Part shown: in pieces, positions 8,603 to 15,063 of the stretch
Numbering within the stretch: position 1 is the first letter of the stretch
How the letters are laid out: every line of letters begins with the position of its first letter
Assembly (NCBI GenBank): GCA_027493525.1
Contig: JAOSKN010000002.1
Span: 1,459,326 to 1,523,325 of the forward strand
DNA: 64,000 nucleotides
Direction: 5' to 3'
From: Planctomycetota bacterium
GTDB lineage: Bacteria > Planctomycetota > SZUA-567 > H5-PLA8
The notes under the pieces: generated by a model
Told to the model about the DNA's origin: nothing
The model's database searches: none
What the model saw: the letters and a program-made list of their open reading frames with translations, nothing else
Position numbers and translations under genes: made by a program

Positions 8603-9604
8603 ATGGCTCAGCGCGCCGCCTCGTCTTCCCAATACCTGCCCTTCGAAGAGAGCCTTCGCGAGATCGAAGAGAAGATCGGGCAGCTCAACGACATCCAGAA
8701 AACGCACAAGGTGGACATGCTCCTCGAAATCGAGAGCATGAACACCAAGCGCGAGAAGCTCCTCGAAGAGATTTACTCCAAGTTGAACAGTTGGGAGCGC
8801 ATCCAGGTCGCCCGCCACCAGAAGCGCCCGCAGACCATGGATTACATCGAGCGGCTCTGCGAGGACTTCATCGAGCTGCACGGGGACCGCGCCTTCCGCG
8901 ACGACCGCGCCATCGTCTCCGGCTTCGCCACCATCGAAGGCCGCAGGATGATGCTCATCGGCCAGCATAAGGGGCGCGACGTCTACGAGCGCAGCGCCTG
9001 CAACTTCGGCTCGCCGCAGCCCGAAGGCTACCGCAAGGCGCTCTGGAAGATGCGCCTGGCCGAAAAGTACCGGCTCCCCGTCGTCTGCCTCATCGACACC
9101 AAGGGCGCCGCGCCGGCGGTGGAGGCCGAGGAACGCGGGCAGTCCCGGGCCATCGCCTACAACCTGATGGTCATGTCCGGCCTGAAGGTGCCCATCGTCT
9201 GCGCGGTCATCGGCGAGGGCGGCAGCGGCGGCGCGCTGGGGATCGGCGTCGGCGACCACCTGATGATCCAGGAGTTCGCCTACTTCAGCGTGATCAGCCC
9301 CGAGGGCTGCGCCTCGATCCTCTGGAAGGACGCGGCCAAGAAGGAGGAGGCCGCCCGCGCGCTCAAGATCACCGCGCCCGAACTCAAGGAACTCGGCATC
9401 ATGGACGAGATCGTCCAGGAGCCGCTCGGCGGGGCGCACCGCGATCCCGAAAAGGCCGCCGAACTGCTCAAGGACGCGATCGTGCGCAATTACGACGCCC
9501 TGCTGCGCCTCCCGCTCGACGAACTCCTCGAACGCCGCTACCGCAAGATCCGCTCGTACGGGAAGTACCGCGAACGGGTCCTCGAGGCCGTAGGCGCCTC
9601 GTAA
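8603..9604 (+). CDS. accA: Acetyl-CoA carboxylase carboxyltransferase subunit alpha
   Basis: AccA is half of the carboxyltransferase that moves CO2 from biotin-carboxyl carrier protein to acetyl-CoA, the first committed step of fatty acid synthesis. The 333-residue protein begins with the AccA N-terminal helix (PFEESLREIEEKIGQL). It carries the family blocks RPQTMDYIERL, ELHGDRAFRDD, CLIDTKGAAPAVEAEERGQ, IGEGGSGGALGIGVGD and SPEGCASILWKD. ATG 8603 is chosen because the family N-terminus begins just after it; the frame stays open well upstream but that part is not family-like. AccD is not in the window. Slightly longer than the E. coli protein (319). Confidence 0.95.
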   Translation: MAQRAASSSQYLPFEESLREIEEKIGQLNDIQKTHKVDMLLEIESMNTKREKLLEEIYSKLNSWERIQVARHQKRPQTMDYIERLCEDFIELHGDRAFRDDRAIVSGFATIEGRRMMLIGQHKGRDVYERSACNFGSPQPEGYRKALWKMRLAEKYRLPVVCLIDTKGAAPAVEAEERGQSRAIAYNLMVMSGLKVPIVCAVIGEGGSGGALGIGVGDHLMIQEFAYFSVISPEGCASILWKDAAKKEEAARALKITAPELKELGIMDEIVQEPLGGAHRDPEKAAELLKDAIVRNYDALLRLPLDELLERRYRKIRSYGKYRERVLEAVGAS

Positions 9605-9675
9605 GCGTCCGCGTTCGTCCCGTTGGTTCTTCGGCCACCTGGCGCTACAACGCCGCATGAACCGCGTCGCGGGTG

Positions 9676-9700
9676 GCCCCCATAACCCCGTTATGGGGGC
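9676..9700 (+). repeat. REP-like hairpin, copy 1
   Basis: CCCCCATAAC and GTTATGGGGG pair around a CCC loop, with one further G-C pair outside. The stem is preceded on the same strand by CGGGTGG, so the tetranucleotide GTGG sits just 5' of the hairpin as in REP sequences recognised by REP-associated transposases. About 35 flanking bases on the 3' side are shared with copy 2. Confidence 0.75.
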
Positions 9701-9759
9701 GGCGAAGCCGATGGCAACCTCATGAAGAACGTGCCACGGCCTTTTCAAGCCTGCACTCG

Positions 9760-9847
9760 CTTCGCGCTCCGCTCCCACGGAAAGGACGCAGGCATGGAAA
9801 GGCCGCATGACGCTGTGGCCCTTCGCGCTCCGCTCCCACGGAAAGGA
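9760..9847. repeat. 27-bp direct repeats flanking the REP copies
   Basis: The 27-bp block starting CTTCGCGCTCCGCTCCCACG occurs at 9760-9786 and again, identical, at 9821-9847. A diverged third copy is at 10262-10287. The block is the outer edge of a composite unit that runs REP hairpin, GGCGAAGCCGATGGCAACCT, a CATGAAGAACG segment, GGCC-CCTGCACTCGC, then this block. The unit has interrupted the transposase remnant at 9848-10434. Confidence 0.7.
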
Positions 9848-10147
9848 CCCTTCGATCCCGCACATGCGGACGGGCGGGCGAATGCCTTGCTGCCAGTAGC
9901 GGGCGCTGCTCCAGGCCCAGGCGCACGGATCCTCCGCCAGGCCTTGGCGCACGGGATTGTGGTGCATGTACTCCAGCTTTTGTATCGCCTTTTTCATGCT
10001 GTACACGTTGAAGGGATAATAGCGTTTGTTCCAGCAGTGCACGCGGCCCGCGTCGTCGCGGACCCTTGCGCCAAAGGGCGCGGCGCCGTCACCCAGACGG
10101 AGGAAGGCATGAATATGCCGGCTTGATTCGCGTTTCCAAAGCTGCAT
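9848..10147 (-). pseudogene. REP-associated tyrosine transposase, C-terminal remnant
   Basis: The minus strand encodes HCWNKRYYPFNVYSMKKAIQ followed by KLEYMHHNPVRQGL and WAWSSARYW. The 'Y-x-HxNPV-x-GL' plus 'WSSARYW' pattern is diagnostic of the C-terminal half of the Y1/RAYT (IS200-like, TnpA-REP) transposases; the tyrosine of the YMHHNPV helix is the likely nucleophile. The HUH (His-hydrophobic-His) metal motif expected upstream is absent. Coding similarity stops where the 27-bp repeat block begins near 9847. Together with the N-terminal fragment at 10264-10434 this is one gene broken by a repeat unit. Confidence 0.72.
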
Positions 10148-10179
10148 GAACGGACTCAGGCATCCGGGTTCCGCGGGTG

Positions 10180-10204
10180 GCCCCCATAACCCCGTTATGG
10201 GGGC
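10180..10204 (+). repeat. REP-like hairpin, copy 2
   Basis: This has the same stem-loop as copy 1 (CCCCCATAAC/GTTATGGGGG, CCC loop), again preceded by CGGGTGG and followed by GGCGAA-CCGATGGCAACCT. It lies inside the broken transposase gene, between its N- and C-terminal remnants. Confidence 0.75.
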
Positions 10205-10263
10205 GGCGAACCGATGGCAACCTCATGAAGAACGCGCCACGGCCCTTAAAGCCTGCACTCGCT

Positions 10264-10434
10264 TCACACTCCGCTCCCACGGAATGAACCATTCGATCCC
10301 GGCGGGGAGGCCAGGACGATCTGCTTGCAGCGGTCTCGGCTCAGGAATTGAAACTTTCGATAGCAGGAAAAGGTGACGAACTGAAGCTGGCCTTCGATGT
10401 CGAAGATCGTGCGTGGCGGTCGAGTGGCGGCCAT
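10264..10434 (-). pseudogene. REP-associated tyrosine transposase, N-terminal remnant
   Basis: From ATG 10434 the minus strand reads MAATRPPRTIFDIEGQLQFV, then TFSCYRKFQFLSRDRCKQIV, the usual first strand of Y1/RAYT transposases ('fVTF-cYRR--fl--d'). After about 43 residues the frame enters the repeat block and stops at 10264-10266. The missing middle would contain the HUH motif. It lies between inverted REP copies 2 and 3. Confidence 0.6.
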
Positions 10435-10523
10435 GCCGAAAATTTAAGGCGCGCTTACCAGGAGACAACCTGGCATTTCAAGGCCGAGTCTGTTTTCCAT
10501 GAAGTTGCCATCGCCTTCGGCGC

Positions 10524-10546
10524 CCCCCATAACGGGGTTATGGGGG
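10524..10546 (-). repeat. REP-like hairpin, copy 3 (inverted)
   Basis: CCCCCATAAC-GGG-GTTATGGGGG is followed by GCCACCCGCG, the reverse complement of the CGCGGGTGGC found 5' of copies 1 and 2. The unit is therefore in the opposite orientation. Upstream CATGAAGTTGCCATCGCCTT matches the flank of the other copies. Copies 2 and 3 form an inverted pair around the transposase N-terminal remnant. Confidence 0.75.
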
Positions 10547-10620
10547 CCACCCGCGCACCCCTGAATTCTATGATAAATTACTGCCGCCTAATGTGAAGAA
10601 TGGCCTCAGAGTCGCAGGCT

Positions 10621-10920
10621 TCAGATAGTCACAGTTTGAACCTCATCCTTGTTTCTGACGAAAAAAGTGTCTACCCCCTTATCGTCTCTGCCGTCATAAA
10701 CTACAGGGACGTAGACAGAACCTCCTCCACCTTCGGATGCTTCAAACTCAATCTCTAGGTTCCCCTTCGTTCCGGTTGGAGGGGGAGTAAAGACATGTGA
10801 TAATGGTCCTGCAAATGCGTAATGTTGGTAGGTCTTCTGTATGCCCTCATTCCTGACTAGATAAAAGGGATGAGTTAGCAGCAAGCCATTGAAACGTGCG
10901 CGATGGTAACGTAAGGTCAT
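10621..10920 (-). CDS. Small hypothetical protein
   Basis: The protein is 99 residues and not recognised. ATG 10920 is chosen over longer in-frame starts because a clear GGAGG lies six bases upstream. The sequence begins MTLRYHRARFNGLLLTHPFY and contains a Gly-rich loop (EASEGGGGSVYVPVVYDG). No transmembrane or signal segment is visible. Base composition is clearly lower in GC than the flanking core genes, in keeping with the accessory island. It lies between the REP cluster and the AIPR gene. Confidence 0.5.
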   Translation of the reverse strand: MTLRYHRARFNGLLLTHPFYLVRNEGIQKTYQHYAFAGPLSHVFTPPPTGTKGNLEIEFEASEGGGGSVYVPVVYDGRDDKGVDTFFVRNKDEVQTVTI

Positions 10921-11111
10921 GACTTTTCCTCCAAATATATGAATTGATTGAAGCCCGCCTTCAATCTCACTCAAGCAATCCGAACTCCTCACGCGCCCTA
11001 ATCGTAACCTACTTTTCGTCGGCGGTCGAGGCTCAGAATAATTACTCGAATGAGCGCACAAAATACTCCCGATACTCTCATTCGGAGTCTATAACATCGA
11101 ACAGTGAGATA

Positions 11112-11337
11112 GGCGGGTGGCCGGAAGCGGGCGCCACGGAGCAAGGGCCGTTGGCTTGCTCCGTGCTGGGAGGCGTCCGCTCGCGCTCATGCGTCCATCC
11201 AATCCTTCCCGCGCGGGTTCCCGGTCTCGAATGCTTCCTTGGACACGCGAAAGATTCCAGCCCCATCGGGCGCGCATCGGCAAGGAGCAAGCAAACGGCC
11301 TCTTGCTCCTTGGCACCCTTCCTCCCGGCCACCCGCC
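11112..11337. repeat. 226-bp REPIN-like inverted element
   Basis: Perfect 13-bp inverted termini GGCGGGTGGCCGG (11112-11124) and CCGGCCACCCGCC (11325-11337) enclose two hairpins. Hairpin 1 (11135-11165) has an 11-bp stem, CACGGAGCAAG/CTTGCTCCGTG. Hairpin 2 (11281-11312) has an 11-bp stem, CAAGGAGCAAG/CTTGCTCCTTG. Each hairpin therefore has GTGG on its outer side in inverted orientation, the architecture of a REP doublet (REPIN). A spacer of about 115 bp separates them. It sits just downstream of the AIPR gene stop. No coding potential is credible in it; the whole 10921-11379 gap holds only this element and AT-rich flanks. Confidence 0.65.
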
Positions 11338-11379
11338 CCGGATGGATCACTTAGAGTACGGCTGTTGGGATAGCGTCTT

Positions 11380-13290
11380 TCAGTCCGCCGTTTTTACTAC
11401 TGCTGTAATCAAATCGCGTTCCGTTTGCTGTCCGGGCTTTGCCTTGCCCATGAGCTTGCGATAGTCCGCAACGAGCGAGCGGTAACGCGGCGAGTTTTCT
11501 TCGTTCTTACCCATTCCTTCCCATTTGACGAATGCGTTCAAGTCGCCGTTGAAGTCGTTGATGAAACGCGGCTCATTGTGAATCGAATCGTCTGTGCCTT
11601 GCGTCATGTAATCGTCAATCAACTCGATTGCATTCTGTAGCAATGTCTTTGCAGCATCTTCATTGCCGGGCTTGAACAACGCCGTCAATGCTTTCGTTAT
11701 CTCGCGTGTGCCGGTGGGGATGCTCGCCCGGATCAAAACGTCTTTCAGCAATTCGATAACCGTCATATAGAACAGGAAACGCGACTGGCGACGACTCGCC
11801 TTTTCAGCAACACGCCCGAACGCGAATCCGTCCGCCGCGTCTTGAAGCCGATACGCCGCATAAAGATCGTCAATGCCGAACGTGCTTTCGCCGTCGCCGT
11901 TCATAATCCGCTTGAACACGCCGCCGTTGGGCAGGAACGCCGCGTTGCGACCGTAGGCACTCCCCGCTTCGCCAAGCCAGCCCGCACCGTACACCTTGAG
12001 CAAGTCGAAGGCGTTGGCCGCACTGTCGAATTGCTTCACGTCCGGGCGTTGCTTTTGAAGTGCCTTGCGAGATTCCCAACCGCCGCGCTGCACTTCCAAG
12101 AATACGTTGTGTTCAACTTCCATCTGCTTCGCCCACGAACGGAAGTCCGACGTGAGCGTGAGGAAATCTTTTTCCTTCACCGCGTTCTGACTGTTCGTGT
12201 AGCGGGTGATTTCCTGTAGCAACGCTTCACCCAACGCACCCACCTTGACGATCTTCGTGACAACCACACCCTGCAAAAAGCGTTGCTTCCATTCGTCCAA
12301 CGCATCGTTTGCACCCGTGCCGCCCGCCTCAAGTTTCTGCTGGCAAACTTCCCATATCGTGCGTGTCGTCTGACAGCCGTTGACGACATACGGCTCAATC
12401 AGCTCATAGCCGCCATCTTTCGCAGTGAAATTTGTCACCGTGACCGTGATTCCGTTGTTGAACAACCCGAATTGTTCGGGCGTGTCGCGGAGCGTTGCTT
12501 GCATCGCCTTGTTGACCTTGCCGCGCCCGCCCAAGAATCGCCGCACGTTGCGCTCATAAAGCTGGTCTAGGTCTTGCGTCGTTTTCTTGTAGAGCTTGAG
12601 GAAATCGAAAAGCTCATTCAGCGGAGTTGACCCCACCAATAGATTCGGGCCGCTTTCGACAAGGTTGGACTTCAAGTGGACGCGGAGCTTGCCTTCAACG
12701 TCACTCGCCTCATCTGCCAGTCGCTTTAAGATCGTATCGAGCGAAACAGACTCAACATCGAACGTCGCACCGAGCCGATTGCGGCCCATTGCCTTTACAT
12801 CTTCCAACGCCCGCCGCTGTTCATCGGTGAGTGCATCTTCCGCCGCGAAAACCAGAATGATCCGATCCTGTTCGGACGCACTCTGCCGGAACGTGAGGAT
12901 TCGCGATAGCACGCCTTCGGCGAGTGACGACAGCTTTTGACGCTTGCCGTCCAACGTGTCGATGACCTTTTGCGATTCTTCGATAAGCGTCTTTGTGCCC
13001 TTGAACGCACTGCCGTACTTGCTTTGGATGAGATACCAAGCGTCGCCGGTCGTTTGCACGTCGCCGTCGTTATCGGTCGCTTCCTTCCGGTACAGATACG
13101 CCGCGTCAATGCCGCCGTCGCCAGAACCGTCACAGTAAACAATGTCGTCACTGTCCGGGTTCACGTCCAACCATTGCGTGATGATCTTGTGGGCGAAGCG
13201 GTTGCCGAGTTGCACCGTCGTCGGGTTGCCGGCCCGGACATCCTGCATCCATTCGTTTTTGAACTGCTCGAAACTAACTTTAGTTTCCAT
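11380..13290 (-). CDS. AIPR-family protein (abortive phage resistance) with nuclease-like N-terminus
   Basis: The 636-residue protein carries the AIPR signatures NNGIT (residues 278-282) and VNGCQTT (303-309), with YERNVRRFLG before them (about 245-254). The N-terminal 150 residues contain GDGGIDAAY (57-65) and QSK (89-91), arranged like the D...(Q/E)xK core of PD-(D/E)XK/Mrr-type nucleases, so it may cut nucleic acid. Family members are linked to abortive infection and are often found near restriction-modification genes; none is present here. Codon use is visibly less GC-rich than in the core genes and it sits among mobile repeats, which suggests horizontal transfer. A phage-defence role is inferred from the family. 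Confidence 0.85.
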   Translation of the reverse strand: METKVSFEQFKNEWMQDVRAGNPTTVQLGNRFAHKIITQWLDVNPDSDDIVYCDGSGDGGIDAAYLYRKEATDNDGDVQTTGDAWYLIQSKYGSAFKGTKTLIEESQKVIDTLDGKRQKLSSLAEGVLSRILTFRQSASEQDRIILVFAAEDALTDEQRRALEDVKAMGRNRLGATFDVESVSLDTILKRLADEASDVEGKLRVHLKSNLVESGPNLLVGSTPLNELFDFLKLYKKTTQDLDQLYERNVRRFLGGRGKVNKAMQATLRDTPEQFGLFNNGITVTVTNFTAKDGGYELIEPYVVNGCQTTRTIWEVCQQKLEAGGTGANDALDEWKQRFLQGVVVTKIVKVGALGEALLQEITRYTNSQNAVKEKDFLTLTSDFRSWAKQMEVEHNVFLEVQRGGWESRKALQKQRPDVKQFDSAANAFDLLKVYGAGWLGEAGSAYGRNAAFLPNGGVFKRIMNGDGESTFGIDDLYAAYRLQDAADGFAFGRVAEKASRRQSRFLFYMTVIELLKDVLIRASIPTGTREITKALTALFKPGNEDAAKTLLQNAIELIDDYMTQGTDDSIHNEPRFINDFNGDLNAFVKWEGMGKNEENSPRYRSLVADYRKLMGKAKPGQQTERDLITAVVKTAD

Positions 13291-13326
13291 GTGAATAGCC
13301 CTGCGAGAGTGGGATTTCTAGCTTGG

Positions 13327-13347
13327 TGCGTGGTGCCTGGTGCCTGG
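13327..13347. repeat. Heptanucleotide array A
   Basis: Three consecutive 7-bp units, TGCGTGG, TGCCTGG, TGCCTGG, lie 37 bp upstream of the AIPR start codon. They are the first of several 7-bp arrays in the 13.29-14.37 kb non-coding region. Confidence 0.5.
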
Positions 13348-13543
13348 CGCCCCTGCCTATGACAATTTCCAGCCAGTGCTCTTCTTGTTGTGCGGCTTCT
13401 TCGGGTGCGGAAGGTTGCTCCTGGAGTTCACACCTATTTCCCGCCACTTACCTGCTCCAGAATCCCCGCGCCGCGCCCATTCCCGCACCCTACCCAATCC
13501 CGAACCGACCCGCAAGAGGGGAGAAAGAAGTTCCTTGAACTAC

Positions 13544-13602
13544 AGTTCCGAGTTCCGAGTTCCGAGTTCCGAGACCCGAGGCCCGAGACCCGAGACCCGA
13601 GG
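13544..13602. repeat. Heptanucleotide array B
   Basis: Eight exact-phase 7-bp units: four AGTTCCG followed by AGACCCG, AGGCCCG, AGACCCG, AGACCCG and a partial unit. The period is strictly seven with no slippage. It resembles the short tandemly repeated repetitive (STRR) heptamers known from cyanobacteria. Confidence 0.85.
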
Positions 13603-13659
13603 CAGGATCCTCGCGGTACGGAAAGAACCAGAAGACGCGCGGGCGAGACGCCCACGCGA

Positions 13660-13750
13660 GCCGGCGGGGACGCCGGCGCTACGGCGGCTGCGCCGACCCG
13701 AGGCACGCGGGCGGGCGGGATGCTCGCGATCCCGCCGGCAGGATGCCGGC
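13660..13750. repeat. Cluster of GC-rich hairpins
   Basis: Three overlapping stem-loops occur here: GCCGGCG-GGGA-CGCCGGC (13660-13677), GGCGGGAT/ATCCCGCC around a 7-base loop (13714-13736), and GCCGGCA-GGA-TGCCGGC (13734-13750). They look like dispersed intergenic palindromes; copy number elsewhere in the genome is unknown. Confidence 0.5.
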
Positions 13751-13798
13751 GCTCCGAGCCCGGCGTCCGGATACCGGTTCCCGGCTCCCGCCGTTGCT

Positions 13799-13826
13799 CA
13801 GTCCCCAGTCCCCAGCCCCCAGCCCT
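13799..13826. repeat. Heptanucleotide array C
   Basis: Four 7-bp units, CAGTCCC, CAGTCCC, CAGCCCC, CAGCCCT, end 38 bp before the first CACGTG palindrome. The CCCAGT/CCCAGC unit type recurs in array D. Confidence 0.65.
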
Positions 13827-13864
13827 CTCCCTCGTCTAGACCTCCGACCACTTTAGGGTAATGT

Positions 13865-13882
13865 TTGCTCCACGTGGAGCAA
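13865..13882. promoter_or_regulatory. parS-like palindrome, copy 1
   Basis: TTGCTCCACGTGGAGCAA is a perfect 18-bp palindrome. Its 16-bp core TGCTCCACGTGGAGCA differs from the known chromosomal parS variant TGTTCCACGTGGAACA by one base per half-site. A second, longer copy lies about 160 bp away. It could be a ParB centromere site or the operator of an unidentified dimeric regulator. No parA/parB gene is in the window. Confidence 0.5.
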
Positions 13883-13943
13883 TTTTTCGGTATGTTAATT
13901 CCGAGTTCTGAGGGCCGAGCCGGGCCGTCAACCCTACTCTAGA

Positions 13944-13962
13944 GCACAGCGTGCAACATTTT
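13944..13962. repeat. 19-bp direct repeat, copy 1
   Basis: GCACAGCGTGCAACATTTT lies 61 bp after the first CACGTG palindrome. An identical copy at 14103-14121 lies 55 bp after the second palindrome, so palindrome and repeat form a duplicated module. A TTTAGGGT motif also precedes both palindromes. Confidence 0.7.
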
Positions 13963-14021
13963 TTCAGGTTCCTGAACCGGCCTCCTCAAAAACCGGAATC
14001 CGCGCCCCTCATTTTAGGGTT

Positions 14022-14047
14022 CCAATTGCTCCACGTGGAGCAATTGG
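14022..14047. promoter_or_regulatory. parS-like palindrome, copy 2 (26-bp perfect palindrome)
   Basis: The half-site CCAATTGCTCCAC at 14022-14034 is followed by its exact reverse complement, giving a 26-bp perfect palindrome with the same TGCTCCACGTGGAGCA core as copy 1. There is no T run after it that would make it a terminator. It belongs to the same duplicated module, TTTAGGGT - palindrome - GCACAGCGTGCAACATTTT. Confidence 0.5.
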
Positions 14048-14102
14048 CCGTTACGGAAGGTTCGAGGTGCTAGGTGCGAGAGAAAAGAAGGAACCATTAG
14101 AC

Positions 14103-14121
14103 GCACAGCGTGCAACATTTT
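14103..14121. repeat. 19-bp direct repeat, copy 2
   Basis: Identical to 13944-13962, in the same orientation and at a similar distance from its palindrome. Both are followed by a CAGGT motif. Confidence 0.7.
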
Positions 14122-14159
14122 GCAGGTCCAGGAGTGGCCTGGCGTCAAAACCCAGCCCT

Positions 14160-14215
14160 CCAGCCCCCAGCCCTCAGCCTCCAGCCTCCAGCCCCCAGCC
14201 CCCAGAACCCAGAAC
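14160..14215. repeat. Heptanucleotide array D
   Basis: Eight 7-bp units in phase: CCAGCCC twice, TCAGCCT, CCAGCCT, CCAGCCC twice, CCAGAAC twice. The remainder to 14369 shows no gene or strong structure. Confidence 0.8.
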
Positions 14216-14369
14216 CCGACCCACGCACCACGGTGCATCTTTTTAAGCCTCTGCGTGGGGCGGGAGAACGGGCTCCAGACATGCGTGCAACGATCGGATT
14301 GGAAGGGAGTAATGAGAATGCGGGCGAGACGCACGCGGTACGATAAGGTCGCGCGATACCGGCCGCGGC

Positions 14370-15053
14370 TCACTCGCAACTTCGCCGGTAGGCGTTCACG
14401 GTCCGGTGCGCCAGCCGGGTCGGCTCGGGAAGACGGTAGCGCGGCAGCCCGCTCGCCAGGACCAACGCCTCCGCGTCGGGCAGCGCGAGCCGGTGCCCGA
14501 CGCTGACGTAAAGCGGGTTCGAGCCGGGCCGCGTGCGCAGGACCGTGCCGATCCGCTCCGTGCCGTCGAGCAACGGCGCGCGGTCGCCGCGTTCGGGGCC
14601 GGGTTCCTCGTGGACCCCGCAAAGCCGGCTCTTGGCCACGCCCGCGCAGGGCAGGCCGAGCCAGAGGCCCAGGTGCGAGGCCAGCCCCAGCCGCCGGGGG
14701 TGCGCGAAGCCTTGCGCATCGAAGAGGACCGCGTCGGGGCGGGCGCGCAGCTTTCGGAAGCACTCGAGCAACACCGGGCCTTCGCGGAACGAGAGATACC
14801 CCGGCACGTAAGGAAAGGCCGTCTCGAGGCGCGCGGCGGCGCTCTCGACCGGCTCAAAGTCCGGTAGCCGCACGACGACGACCGCCCCGTAAAGCCACGT
14901 CGAACCGCGCCGGTGGGACATGTCGGCGCCGGCGACGAGGCGGGGAACGAAGCCCGCCGGGGTGCGGGCGCTGACGCGCGCGGCCAGCCGCGCTTGCAGG
15001 GCTTTGGCTTCGGGGAGGCTCAGGTTCCAGGCATGCAGCGGGCGCAGGCGCAT
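14370..15053 (-). CDS. nfi: Endonuclease V (deoxyinosine 3'-endonuclease)
   Basis: Endonuclease V nicks DNA one base 3' of deoxyinosine to start repair of deaminated adenine. The 227-residue protein shows VAGADMSHRRG (first catalytic Asp), PYVPGYLSFREGP (catalytic Glu; Tyr wedge region PYVPG) and FDAQGFAHPRRLGLASHLG (second Asp). The last matches the family motif D-G-Q-G-x-A-H-P-R-R apart from Ala for Gly. Length is typical. ATG 15053 is chosen from the family N-terminus (LHAWNLSLPEAKALQ); it starts only 10 bp after the stop of the upstream sigma-fusion gene, so the two are probably co-transcribed. Confidence 0.93.
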   Translation of the reverse strand: MRLRPLHAWNLSLPEAKALQARLAARVSARTPAGFVPRLVAGADMSHRRGSTWLYGAVVVVRLPDFEPVESAAARLETAFPYVPGYLSFREGPVLLECFRKLRARPDAVLFDAQGFAHPRRLGLASHLGLWLGLPCAGVAKSRLCGVHEEPGPERGDRAPLLDGTERIGTVLRTRPGSNPLYVSVGHRLALPDAEALVLASGLPRYRLPEPTRLAHRTVNAYRRSCE

Positions 15054-15063
15054 CGGAGTCGGG

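Noticed and set aside
13291..13870. Several overlapping small open frames in both directions
   Set aside because: They translate the 7-bp arrays into repetitive Arg/Ser/Pro peptides without ribosome sites.
14022..14047. Palindrome as a terminator
   Set aside because: No T run follows on either strand and the dyad has no loop, so a protein-binding site is more likely.
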